Shown piece by piece: positions 1-8,832 of a stretch of DNA of 64,000 nt (position 1 is the stretch's first letter; every line of letters begins with the position of its first letter). The stretch lies in assembly GCA_038230735.1 (NCBI GenBank), contig JBBRMR010000003.1:62001-126000 (forward strand), in the 5' to 3' direction. The notes under the pieces were generated by a model. That model ran no database searches, was not told the DNA's origin, and saw only the letters and a program-made list of their open reading frames with translations. This DNA is from Arcicella sp038230735 (GTDB taxonomy: Bacteria; Bacteroidota; Bacteroidia; Cytophagales; Spirosomataceae). A program made the position numbers and the translations under genes.

Positions 1-36
1 AACAATAGCGAGGGATTGAAATTCCTCGCTATTGTT
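1..36. terminator. Hairpin terminator at the window start
   Basis: Perfect 13-bp arms (1-13 and 24-36) around a 10-nt loop, followed by a T run to 41. On the plus strand it has the form of an intrinsic terminator for a gene that ends before the window. The outer-membrane protein gene on the minus strand ends at 94, so the hairpin may serve both directions. Confidence 0.7.
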
Positions 37-93
37 TTTTGAATAATATTTTTTTTAAATGAGTTAATCATAAAATATTTTACGAATAAAGAT

Positions 94-1407
94 TTAATCG
101 ATTTTAGGTTTACGGAACCAATAGAAATCTCCCAACGAGAATCCAATTACAATTTTGTTATAAACCTCTTCCAAGCTATTGGTTGCCAAGATGCCTCTTT
201 TCCCTCTAACGAAGGCAACGTTGAAGTATGAGATGGTTCTCAAAGGAAACGAAGCTCCGACTGAAAAACTCATATCATTGGCAGTTGTGCCATTGAAAGC
301 ATAAGGGGAAGTAGTATAATTGACTCCTGCACGGTACATTACGTGGTTGAAATAACCATTAAGAGCATCAAATTTTGGAATATATTCTGCCCCCAAAGCA
401 AAAGTATGAGCATCTCTCAATCCTTCGTTTAAACTGTTAAGATTCTTAAAACCAGACCATTGTGTCAAAGAATAATCAAATGAAACGTTCAGTTTGGCGG
501 GGTTTTCAAGAGAAATTCCAAAACGATACGTGGCAGGAAGTGTAAGACTACCATTTGTTTGTTTCAAAGTATCAGCATTAATCAAATTGATTCCGCCAGC
601 ATCGCTAATGGTAAATCTTTTTAAGGAATTGGCACTTATATTTTGGGCAAAATCTGCCGTTGCTCCGATGTTTAAGAAATAATTTTTGCTAATTTTCGGT
701 TTCCAAGCATAGCCCAATTTGAAATGTACCCCTGAATAATTGGTACGGTCGGCTAATTTTACCTGATAGTTTTGGGCATCCGAGAAATTTTGGGTCGTAA
801 CATCACGGTTGATTACTCCAAAAATGAAGGCAGATTCCAAACCAACGTACATATCTTTCGTGATTTTTACACCATTAGAGATGAGGGCTTTATTTAAACC
901 TCCATCGCCACCATACGTGTAAGTAATGCTGTCGGTACCAGTAATATTAAGTTTGCGGGAAGAGAAAGTTTCGTAATCAACGGTGCTGACGGGGGCAAGT
1001 CCCAAAACCAAAGTCCATTTTGGCGAAGCAGGCAATGACAACATAATTGGGTTAAGCGTTCCGCCAAAAGTATTGGATTGCCTTTTGTTGTTTTGCATGA
1101 TTTTACCTTCCATGTTTATGCCCATCTCGAAGGTTGTGTAACGATTGCGGGCTAATAAGGCAGGATTCAAAGTGTTAATATACACACCATTTGAATTGGC
1201 AACGCCCAAACCACCCATGGCGGACTGTACCGCTGTTCCCCCCGTGTAAACCTCGCCAATACCCAAATAAGAGAAGGGCGAATTGGTTTGTTGAGCATTC
1301 ACAAGCGTGGTTGATAATAGGGTAAGAATAATTAATAAGCCATTTGAAATAGTTCCTTTCGGAAAAGCTAAAACGTTAAAGCCTTGTATTGTCTTGATTT
1401 TTAACAT
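94..1407 (-). CDS. Outer membrane beta-barrel protein, secreted
   Basis: A 437-residue protein with an N-terminal signal sequence (hydrophobic stretch about residues 22-37, cleavage likely after VNA-QQ), then alternating aromatic/polar strands typical of an outer-membrane barrel and a near-terminal aromatic-rich segment. It resembles the uncharacterised barrel proteins found downstream of coaX in many Bacteroidota, in the FadL/PorV-like style; no substrate can be named. The start lies inside coaX, giving a 32-bp overlap, so the two are probably cotranscribed and translationally coupled. Start choice is moderate: the long cytoplasmic-side leader before the hydrophobic core could mean a later start. 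Confidence 0.75.
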   Translation of the reverse strand: MLKIKTIQGFNVLAFPKGTISNGLLIILTLLSTTLVNAQQTNSPFSYLGIGEVYTGGTAVQSAMGGLGVANSNGVYINTLNPALLARNRYTTFEMGINMEGKIMQNNKRQSNTFGGTLNPIMLSLPASPKWTLVLGLAPVSTVDYETFSSRKLNITGTDSITYTYGGDGGLNKALISNGVKITKDMYVGLESAFIFGVINRDVTTQNFSDAQNYQVKLADRTNYSGVHFKLGYAWKPKISKNYFLNIGATADFAQNISANSLKRFTISDAGGINLINADTLKQTNGSLTLPATYRFGISLENPAKLNVSFDYSLTQWSGFKNLNSLNEGLRDAHTFALGAEYIPKFDALNGYFNHVMYRAGVNYTTSPYAFNGTTANDMSFSVGASFPLRTISYFNVAFVRGKRGILATNSLEEVYNKIVIGFSLGDFYWFRKPKID

Positions 1408-2116
1408 TATATTCTAAAATTCGATTAAGTCCAATCAGCACTAATTCTGGAATGACAAAGTTCGGGTTTTTTATGCGGTTTGCAAAGTAAGTGGCATCAC
1501 CACCGCACAAAATGACGTTAATATTTGTTAAAACTTTGCCATACTCTTCCACAAAGCCATTTATTTCTGACAGAATCCCGTTCATGACTCCGCTTTGCAT
1601 GGCGTGTTGAGTGCTTTTGCCGATAAGTTCGGGAATAGGTTCGGGTTCTAATAATGGCAATCTTTTGGTAAAAGTGTTCATCGCTTTGAACCGCATCCGC
1701 ACGCCTGGAGAGATAATTCCTCCGTAAAAATTATCATCAAGTCCCACTAAATCGTAGGTAATGCAAGTTCCCATATCAATGACGATACAGCTTTTGTCGG
1801 GGTATAAAACCCTTGCTCCCACCGCCGCCGCCACACGGTCTGCCCCCAGGGTTTCGGGCGTGTCATACAGTTTTTTGATGGGAACTGGCGTAGTGCTTTT
1901 TAGTGAATAAATTTCAGTAGTAATATTATCAAATTCTGCCCGTAATTGTTCTTCGGAATAACTGACTGACGAAACCATAATACGTTGTGGATGAACTTTT
2001 TGAACATAATTAATCAGTTCGGGATAAGTTAATTTCCAACGGGTTTCTATAAGTCTTTCGTTTTCAAAAAGTCCCGTTTTTGCGTAAGTATTGCCTAAGT
2101 CTATGGATAGATTCAT
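1376..2116 (-). CDS. coaX: Type III pantothenate kinase
   Basis: Phosphorylates pantothenate, the first step of coenzyme A synthesis, in the cytoplasm. Family marks are visible: the N-terminal phosphate-binding DLGNTYAK (residues 6-13), GADR (91-94), the acidic strand VIDMGT (112-117) and GGIISPG (132-138). Length 246 residues is normal for the family. It belongs to the acetate-kinase/Hsp70-fold type III enzymes, which are not inhibited by CoA and need a monovalent cation (family knowledge). The 3' end overlaps the start of the outer-membrane protein gene, so both form a minus-strand unit. Confidence 0.95.
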   Translation of the reverse strand: MNLSIDLGNTYAKTGLFENERLIETRWKLTYPELINYVQKVHPQRIMVSSVSYSEEQLRAEFDNITTEIYSLKSTTPVPIKKLYDTPETLGADRVAAAVGARVLYPDKSCIVIDMGTCITYDLVGLDDNFYGGIISPGVRMRFKAMNTFTKRLPLLEPEPIPELIGKSTQHAMQSGVMNGILSEINGFVEEYGKVLTNINVILCGGDATYFANRIKNPNFVIPELVLIGLNRILEYNVKNQDNTRL

Positions 2117-2281
2117 GGTGAAAAGTTTATGAGTTTAGAGTTTTTTTAAGTTCAGGATTTATGAGAAAAAAGATAGATAGCTGGACGTTTATTCTTATAA
2201 TCTTTTTACTCATCAACTTTAAACTCATCAACTAATAAAAAAAGAGCCTTAAATTGCACAAAAACAACGTAAGACAAATTT

Positions 2282-3403
2282 ATGCAATATTTAACCTCCG
2301 AAATTCTGGAAAATAAAGTTACGGATATTTTATGGCTCATCATTATTTTGATTTTTGGGTTATTACTCCGCCGTTATCTTTCCGATTTTATCAGCAAAAT
2401 TCTATACCGTTTCATACGGCACGAGGGCGTTTCGATTTATACTTGCATTAGTTTATTAAGAAAACCCGTAAATTTTCTTATTACGCTGATAATCATTTAC
2501 TTATCTTTTTCTTTCCTTAAATTTCCTAAGTCTTGGAATATTTCACCCGCCGAGGTTTTTGGTCTGAGAATGGTACTTAATAAAATATTTCAAGGACTTC
2601 TAATATTTTCTATTGCCCGAATTATTGCTTCATTTATTAAGTTTATCTCCTTAATTTTTCAAGAAAAAGCCAATATTAGTGCCTCCAAGATGGATGACCA
2701 ATTAGTCTCCTTTTTCAGGGATTTAGCCATCGTTTTAATTTTTACTTTTGCTTTTTTGATGATTTTGGGTTCGGTTTTTGGGGTAAATGTTGGCACGTTC
2801 GTAGCGGGTTTGGGTATCGGTGGACTTGCCATTGCCTTAGCCGCCCGTGAAACGTTGGAAAACCTTTTTGCTTCGTTTACCTTATTTCTGGATTTACCTT
2901 TCGTGGTTGGTGATAAAGTGCAGTTGGAAAAAGTGTTAGGCAGGGTAGAAAAAATTGGTTTTCGTAGTACCCGTGTACGCACCGATGAGGGGAGTTTGAT
3001 AAATGTCCCCAATCGTTTAATTACGGCACAATCACTTGAAAATCAAAGTAGTAGAGTATTTTCGGGCGTTGAATTTACTTTAAAATTACAGACGGACGTA
3101 TCAGTAGAAATTATTCAGGAAATTGTGGCTGAAATTCAGGAATACGTTGAAAACCATAAAATGATTTATAAACCTGATACGGGCGTAACGCATTTCTATG
3201 GCTTTGGTGATAATTCTTTGGATGTGATTGTAAATTATCACATTGCCACCAATAGTTCAAAGATTGTGAAAGAAGTACGGGAAGAAATTAACCTCAAAAT
3301 CATGCACATTATTGAGCAAAGTAAAGCGAACTATACCGTTCCCGTTCGTAAAATTATTAAAGAAAAGAAGCCTAAGACTGTTAAAAACAAAGAACAAAAA
3401 TAG
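2282..3403 (+). CDS. MscS-family mechanosensitive ion channel
   Basis: Inner-membrane channel that opens under membrane tension to release osmolytes. The 373-residue protein shows hydrophobic segments near residues 16-30, 64-78, 103-125 and 147-166, then the Gly/Ala-rich pore helix of MscS (about 170-189, GTFVAGLGIGGLAIALAA) followed by the beta domain beginning FVVGDKVQLE. A basic tail with KKPK-type repeats ends the protein. It stands alone, divergent from coaX, and is followed by a strong hairpin. Which MscS subgroup it belongs to cannot be told by eye. Confidence 0.92.
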   Translation: MQYLTSEILENKVTDILWLIIILIFGLLLRRYLSDFISKILYRFIRHEGVSIYTCISLLRKPVNFLITLIIIYLSFSFLKFPKSWNISPAEVFGLRMVLNKIFQGLLIFSIARIIASFIKFISLIFQEKANISASKMDDQLVSFFRDLAIVLIFTFAFLMILGSVFGVNVGTFVAGLGIGGLAIALAARETLENLFASFTLFLDLPFVVGDKVQLEKVLGRVEKIGFRSTRVRTDEGSLINVPNRLITAQSLENQSSRVFSGVEFTLKLQTDVSVEIIQEIVAEIQEYVENHKMIYKPDTGVTHFYGFGDNSLDVIVNYHIATNSSKIVKEVREEINLKIMHIIEQSKANYTVPVRKIIKEKKPKTVKNKEQK

Positions 3404-3420
3404 GTTTAACTTAGTAAAAC

Positions 3421-3453
3421 ACGGAAGTCGTCCTTCAAAAGGACGACTTCCGT
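3421..3453 (+). terminator. Hairpin after the MscS gene
   Basis: Perfect 14-bp arms with a 5-nt loop starting 18 bp after the MscS stop codon and ending 15 bp before the next start. There is no long T run, so it may act as a terminator or mRNA-stability hairpin. Confidence 0.6.
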
Positions 3454-3467
3454 ATAAATCCAAAATC

Positions 3468-4475
3468 ATGAAAATAATCTTATCATTTATTCTAACAATT
3501 ATCTGTATGTCAGCCATTAACGGACAATCTTCGTATCCCAATTTGGGTAAAATCATCAAGTATGATAATACTCTTGATAAATTCATTGCTCCCGATGCTA
3601 AAATTGAAGTATTAGCTTCGGGATATATCTGGACGGAGGGACCCGTTTGGGTGAAAAATGGCAATTATTTACTCTTTTCGGATGTGCCAGCCAATACCAT
3701 TTTTAAGTGGAAAGAAAACGAAGGCGTAAGTGTATTTTTGAAGCCTTCGGGTTATACGGGTACGGGTGCATACAGCAACGAACCTGGCAGTAACGGCTTG
3801 ATTATCAACCAAAAAGGGGAATTAGTAGCCTGCGAACACGGCGATAGAAGAGTATCAGTAATGCCTTTGAGCCATGGTGGAAAGCGTACTTTAGCGGATA
3901 ATTTTCAAGGAAAAAAATTCAATAGCCCCAACGATGTGGTACAACATTCGAGCGGGGCATACTATTTTACTGACCCACCTTATGGATTGCCCAAACAAGA
4001 AAAAGATTCGGGAATTGAATTACCTTTTGGGGTGTATCGTATCGGAATGGATAGAAAAGTTTCGCAAGTAATCAGCGACCTCACTCGCCCAAACGGTTTG
4101 GCTTTTTCGCCCGATGAAAAAATATTATACGTGGCACAGTCAGACCCAGAAAGGGCATTTATCATGGCTTATCCCGTGCAGACGGAAGGAAATTTGGGCA
4201 AAGGAAAAATATTTTATGATGCCACGCCAGCCGTAAAAGAAGGGAAATTAAGAGGTCTGCCCGATGGTTTAAAGATTGATAAACAAGGGAATATCTTCAC
4301 CACGGGACCAGGGGGCGTGTTAGTAATTTCGCCAGAAGCCAAACTCTTGGGCATCATCAACACTGGTGAAGCAACGGCAAATTGTGCTTGGGGCGATGAT
4401 GGTTCGACACTTTATATCACGGCTGATATGTATTTGTGTAGGATTAAAACTTTAGCAAAGGGAGTAGGATTTTGA
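3468..4475 (+). CDS. Secreted SMP-30/gluconolactonase-like protein
   Basis: A 335-residue beta-propeller protein of the SMP-30/gluconolactonase/LRE family, expected to hydrolyse a sugar lactone in the periplasm. Family signatures are TEGPVWVKNG near the N-terminus (metal-ligand Glu), the NGLII strand, NSPNDVVQHSSG with FTDPPYG, and RPNGLAFSPDE. The reading frame is open further upstream to 3312, but that part lies inside the MscS gene and hairpin; ATG at 3468 gives a clear signal peptide (KIILSFILTIICMSAINGQ). Convergent with the lipoprotein gene at 4573. Confidence 0.88.
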   Translation: MKIILSFILTIICMSAINGQSSYPNLGKIIKYDNTLDKFIAPDAKIEVLASGYIWTEGPVWVKNGNYLLFSDVPANTIFKWKENEGVSVFLKPSGYTGTGAYSNEPGSNGLIINQKGELVACEHGDRRVSVMPLSHGGKRTLADNFQGKKFNSPNDVVQHSSGAYYFTDPPYGLPKQEKDSGIELPFGVYRIGMDRKVSQVISDLTRPNGLAFSPDEKILYVAQSDPERAFIMAYPVQTEGNLGKGKIFYDATPAVKEGKLRGLPDGLKIDKQGNIFTTGPGGVLVISPEAKLLGIINTGEATANCAWGDDGSTLYITADMYLCRIKTLAKGVGF

Positions 4476-4480
4476 TACAA

Positions 4481-4563
4481 AACTTCCCGAAAGTTTTTTC
4501 TGCTTTCGGGAAGTTGGATTATATCGTAGAACTTCCCGAAAGTAAAAATAACTTTCGGGAAGT
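4481..4563. repeat. Double hairpin of the AACTTCCCGAAAG repeat family
   Basis: Two hairpins in tandem. The first has arms 4481-4493 and 4503-4515, the second arms 4530-4543 and 4551-4563; both use the same core AACTTCCCGAAAG and its complement. They sit between two convergent genes and probably terminate both. The same double-hairpin design recurs at 29574-29653, and a single degenerate copy lies at 18845-18892. Confidence 0.8.
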
Positions 4564-4572
4564 GTTTTACAT

Positions 4573-5004
4573 CTATTTTGTCCTAACAAATTTATTCCTA
4601 ACCCTTCCGCATTCTTCCAAAATCAGTGTTTCATTTTTGATTTCTATAACTGCCCAATTTTCACAACCAATGCAATTGGTTTTTGCTTCATCTGGATGTC
4701 TTTCGGTGAAAGTGATTTTGTTATCGGAAGAAACCTTGTATTTGCTTCCTGAGAAACAAACAGTTGCTCCGTCTTTACCGTCTTTCAGAAATCGTCCATC
4801 GCTCGTAAATTCATAGACTGGCAAAGCTATCAAAGTATTAATTTGATGAAAAGGCTCCCAAGTACCATCCGCCAACCGATTTTGGGTGAAGTAAGTAGGC
4901 GACCATTTACCCACAATATCTGTCGATGTTGGGGTAATGGATTGTTTTGACGTACAAGCAATAAATAGCATGATTGTCAGGGTGATTGATGCGATTGTTT
5001 TCAT
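4573..5004 (-). CDS. Small lipoprotein, lipocalin-like
   Basis: A 143-residue protein beginning MKTIASITL with a lipobox LFIAC (Cys at residue 17), so it is probably lipid-anchored in the periplasm or outer membrane. The body has the IVGKW opening and short beta-strand pattern seen in lipocalin-like Bacteroidota proteins, with two further cysteines (TNCIGCENW) that may form a disulfide. The frame is open to 5058, but the ATG at 5004 is the one that gives a proper lipoprotein signal. Function unknown. Confidence 0.75.
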   Translation of the reverse strand: MKTIASITLTIMLFIACTSKQSITPTSTDIVGKWSPTYFTQNRLADGTWEPFHQINTLIALPVYEFTSDGRFLKDGKDGATVCFSGSKYKVSSDNKITFTERHPDEAKTNCIGCENWAVIEIKNETLILEECGRVRNKFVRTK

Positions 5005-5180
5005 GATATATAATACGGACAGCCCTATCCGTGGGAATGTTATTTTAGTAAAGACCAACTATTTGATTAAAACGTTGGAAAGACTTTATAAATTTCTTTT
5101 CCCTTTCCTAATCCCCTCATTTATCGTAATTTTGCACTCTATTTTTAAAAAACCAGTTATATTATACAGGCATCAACCAC

Positions 5181-5215
5181 TGATAACTGTTTACTGATAA
5201 CTGATAACTGATAAG
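5181..5215 (+). repeat. Heptanucleotide tandem repeat abutting ileS
   Basis: Five consecutive 7-bp units of the form TGATAAC (second unit TGTTTAC, last unit TGATAAG) end two bases before the GTG start of ileS, filling the place where a ribosome-binding site would lie. Confidence 0.75.
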
Positions 5216-5217
5216 TC

Positions 5218-8200
5218 GTGAATTTTAAAGAATATAAAAACCTTGATTACGCTCAAGTAGCGGATGAAATTCTGAAATTTTGGCAAGATGAAAACATCTT
5301 CGAGAAATCTATCAGCACCCGTGAGGGAAATCCAACTTTTACTTTTTATGAAGGTCCGCCTTCGGCAAATGGTACGCCTGGGATTCACCACGTGATGGCT
5401 CGTGCCATCAAGGATATTTTTTGTCGTTATCAAACCCTTAAAGGCAAACAGGTGAAACGCAAGGGCGGTTGGGATACGCACGGACTCCCAATTGAGTTGC
5501 AGGTAGAAAAGGAATTGGGCATTACCAAAGAGGATATTGGTAAGAAAATAACCGTTGAAGAATACAACCAAAAGTGTAGAGATACGGTGATGAAATATAC
5601 CGACCAATGGAACGATTTAACCCAAAAAATGGGCTATTGGGTGGATTTGGACAACCCTTATATTACCTACGAAAACAACTATATTGAGTCAGTTTGGCAT
5701 CTTTTGCAGCAATTATACAAAAAGGGATTGCTCTACAAAGGCTATACTATTCAGCCTTATTCTCCTGCGGCGGGAACTGGACTTTCTTCCCACGAATTGA
5801 ATATGCCAGGCACGTATCAAAACGTGAAAGATACTTCGCTGACGGCTCAATTTAAGGTAAAACATACGGGTAAATCTGCCTTTTTGTTCGACATTGCCCA
5901 AAGTGATAATGTCTATATATTGGCTTGGACGACAACGCCGTGGACACTTCCTGCCAACTCGGCTTTAACGGTGGGCAAAAATATTGAGTATGTCCTCGTA
6001 AAAACCCGAAATCCCTACACTTTCGAGCCTGTAAATGTGGTTTTGGCGAAAAATTTAATCACTAAATATTTCAACGAAAAAGGAAAAGACGGCGATTTTG
6101 CTACTTATAACGATGGCGATAAAATCATTCCGTGGACGGTAATTTCTGATTTCAAAGGTAACTTTTTGGAAGGCATAGAATACGAACAATTGATGCCGTA
6201 TGTTCAGCCCGAAAGTGAGGCTTTCAGAGTAATTATCGGTGATTTTGTTACGACCGAAGACGGTACGGGTATCGTTCATACCTCTCCCACTTTTGGAGCG
6301 GATGACTTTCGAGTAGCGGCTCAAAACGGTATTCCCGCTATTTTTGTAAAAGATGAAAATGGGAAAGATGTACCTATTGTGAACCGTCAAGGGCGTTTTG
6401 TGGCTGAAATCATCGACTACGCCAACGAACCCGTGAAGGAGGCGTATTTATCGGAAGTAGAAAAAGAAGAACAAAGAATTTTACAAAACAGAGATAAATA
6501 TTTATCGGTTGATGAGCGAATTGCGATTCAATTAAAAACTGAAAATAAGGCGTTCAATGTGCAACGTTTTGAACACTCTTATCCGCATTGTTGGCGGACG
6601 GATAAACCGATTTTATACTATCCTTTGGACTCTTGGTTTATCCGCACAACAGCAGTTAAAGATAAATTAATTGCCCTCAATAATACCATTAACTGGAAAC
6701 CAGAATCGACAGGAACGGGGCGTTTTGGTAACTGGTTAGAGAACCTCGTGGACTGGAATTTATCCCGTTCACGCTATTGGGGAACGCCTTTGCCAATCTG
6801 GAGAACCGAAGACGGGGACGAAGAAGTTTGTATCGGTTCGGTAGAAGAATTGGTCAATGCGGTGAAACACGCCTTGAAAGATGATGTTTTGTCGGCAGAA
6901 CAACGTGCTAAAAATGAGACGTTTATCCAAAAAATAGACACGCCTCAACTCGACCTCCACCGTCCATTCGTGGATGAAATTTATATGATTTCTCCTTCTG
7001 GAAAAGTCATGTCTCGTGAATTGGATTTGATTGACGTTTGGTTTGATTCAGGAGCGATGCCTTTTGCTCAATGGCATTATCCATTCGAGAATAAGGAGAT
7101 TTTCCATCAGTCATATCCCGCTGATTTTATTTCGGAAGGCGTTGATCAAACTCGTGGTTGGTTCTTTACGCTCCACGCCATTTCTGCGATGGTTTCAGAT
7201 TCGGTTGCCTTCAAAAATGTGGTTTCAACGGGCTTGGTGTTGGATAAAGAGGGTAATAAAATGTCCAAGAGTAAGGGCAATGCGATTAATCCATTTGAGA
7301 CGCTCGAAAAATACGGAGCCGACCCAACTCGCTGGTACATGATTACGAATGCCCAGCCTTGGGATAACCTCAAATTTGACTTGTTGGGCATTACCGAAGT
7401 ACGCAATAAATTCTTCGGAACGCTTACAAATACCTATAATTTCTTTGCTCTATACGCCAATTTGGACAATTATGCGGTAAACGAATTTAACCGTGTGCCT
7501 TATGAAAAATTGTCGGAATTAGACCGTTGGATTCTCTCAAAATTATTGACCATGATTAACGAAGTCGATGAGGCTTACGAAAATTATGAACCAACCAAAG
7601 CGGGAAGACTTATTCAAGATTTTGTTTGCGACCATCTTTCAAATTGGTACGTGCGTTTGGGTAGAAGACGTTTCTGGGCGGGCGAAATGACCGAAGACAA
7701 GCAAGGAGCGTATGAAACCCTACAACATTGTTTGGTGGCGGTGGCTCAGTTGATGTCGCCCATTGCCCCTTTTTATGGCGATTGGTTGTACAAAAATATG
7801 ACCGACCACGTGCGTGAAACTGCCAAAGAAAAAGGAACGCCTTTCCAAGTAGATTCAGTGCATTTATCGAATTTCCACCCGCCAATTCCCGAATGGATTG
7901 ATAAAGATTTGGAAGAATCAATGGAGTTGGCACAACGGATTTGTTCGTTGGTTCACTCCATCCGCAAGACCAACCGCATCAAAGTTCGTCAGCCTTTGAG
8001 CAAGGTTTTGATTCCTGTTTTGAGCGAAAAAACTCGTCATCAAATCAGTTCGGTAGAAGATTTAATCAAGACCGAAGTAAACATTAAAGCCATCGAATAT
8101 TTGGATGATGCTTCGGGTGTTTTATCGAAAAAAGTGAAACCAAATTTCAAGGCATTAGGACCTAAATTTGGGAAAGATATGAAAGCTGTTGCCAATGGAA

Positions 8201-8643
8201 TTCAGGAAATGACAGCGGCAGATTTAGTCAAATTAGAAACTGAAAAAACCTTCCAAATCCCTACAACAGAATTGTTCATTTCATTAGATGATATTGAAGT
8301 TTTGACTGAAGATTTGCCAGGCTATCTTTCTGCCAAAGACAGTGAAATTACGGTGGCATTGGACATCACGATTACGCCCGAGTTGAAACAAGAAGGGATT
8401 GCTCGTGATTTTGTGAATCGAGTTCAGAACTTTCGTAAAGATTCAGGTTTTGAAGTAGTCGATAAAATCAGTATCAAGCTCTTGGATACTGATGCAGAAG
8501 TTTCGGCGGGTGTGATGAAATACAAAGAATTTATCCAGCAAGAAGTACAGGCAGTTTCCTTAGAAATCGTATTAGAATTAACTGATATTCAAGAAGTTGA
8601 GTTTGATGAGATTGTTTTGAAATGGTTTGTGGCGGTGGTGTAG
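5218..8643 (+). CDS. ileS: Isoleucyl-tRNA synthetase
   Basis: Charges tRNA-Ile in the cytoplasm. Class I synthetase motifs are present: the HIGH variant GTPGIHHV (residues 52-59) and KMSKS (681-685), with the tRNA-editing CP1 domain between and an anticodon-binding region after (DRWILSKL). The 1141-residue length fits the long, eukaryote-like IleRS type common in Bacteroidota, a type often linked to lower mupirocin sensitivity (family knowledge). The start is GTG at 5218, chosen because NFKEYKNLDYA matches the usual N-terminus. The heptad repeat directly before it leaves no Shine-Dalgarno sequence. Confidence 0.97.
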   Translation: MNFKEYKNLDYAQVADEILKFWQDENIFEKSISTREGNPTFTFYEGPPSANGTPGIHHVMARAIKDIFCRYQTLKGKQVKRKGGWDTHGLPIELQVEKELGITKEDIGKKITVEEYNQKCRDTVMKYTDQWNDLTQKMGYWVDLDNPYITYENNYIESVWHLLQQLYKKGLLYKGYTIQPYSPAAGTGLSSHELNMPGTYQNVKDTSLTAQFKVKHTGKSAFLFDIAQSDNVYILAWTTTPWTLPANSALTVGKNIEYVLVKTRNPYTFEPVNVVLAKNLITKYFNEKGKDGDFATYNDGDKIIPWTVISDFKGNFLEGIEYEQLMPYVQPESEAFRVIIGDFVTTEDGTGIVHTSPTFGADDFRVAAQNGIPAIFVKDENGKDVPIVNRQGRFVAEIIDYANEPVKEAYLSEVEKEEQRILQNRDKYLSVDERIAIQLKTENKAFNVQRFEHSYPHCWRTDKPILYYPLDSWFIRTTAVKDKLIALNNTINWKPESTGTGRFGNWLENLVDWNLSRSRYWGTPLPIWRTEDGDEEVCIGSVEELVNAVKHALKDDVLSAEQRAKNETFIQKIDTPQLDLHRPFVDEIYMISPSGKVMSRELDLIDVWFDSGAMPFAQWHYPFENKEIFHQSYPADFISEGVDQTRGWFFTLHAISAMVSDSVAFKNVVSTGLVLDKEGNKMSKSKGNAINPFETLEKYGADPTRWYMITNAQPWDNLKFDLLGITEVRNKFFGTLTNTYNFFALYANLDNYAVNEFNRVPYEKLSELDRWILSKLLTMINEVDEAYENYEPTKAGRLIQDFVCDHLSNWYVRLGRRRFWAGEMTEDKQGAYETLQHCLVAVAQLMSPIAPFYGDWLYKNMTDHVRETAKEKGTPFQVDSVHLSNFHPPIPEWIDKDLEESMELAQRICSLVHSIRKTNRIKVRQPLSKVLIPVLSEKTRHQISSVEDLIKTEVNIKAIEYLDDASGVLSKKVKPNFKALGPKFGKDMKAVANGIQEMTAADLVKLETEKTFQIPTTELFISLDDIEVLTEDLPGYLSAKDSEITVALDITITPELKQEGIARDFVNRVQNFRKDSGFEVVDKISIKLLDTDAEVSAGVMKYKEFIQQEVQAVSLEIVLELTDIQEVEFDEIVLKWFVAVV

Positions 8644-8832
8644 ATACTTTTCATTCGTAGTAATTTTTATTACGGTCTAATTTTACGGCGGTTGAAGATG
8701 CCGTATGCAGGACAGTTTTAAGGTTCAGTTCTAAAATCTTGAACAGGAACAAAGTCTAAAAAATATACGTTAAAAAAAAGGCAATTATAATCAAAACCTT
8801 TGACCATTCACCCGTTTACTGTTTACCGCAAA

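Noticed and set aside
2120..2240. Inverted AGTTTATGAGTTTAGAG / TTTAAACTCATCAACT motif as a regulatory site between coaX and MscS
   Set aside because: The match is loose and AT-rich; probably a decayed repeat or terminator. Not strong enough to list.
3312..3467. Possible 52-residue extension of the SMP-30 protein
   Set aside because: It overlaps the MscS gene and crosses a terminator hairpin; ATG 3468 gives a clean signal peptide.
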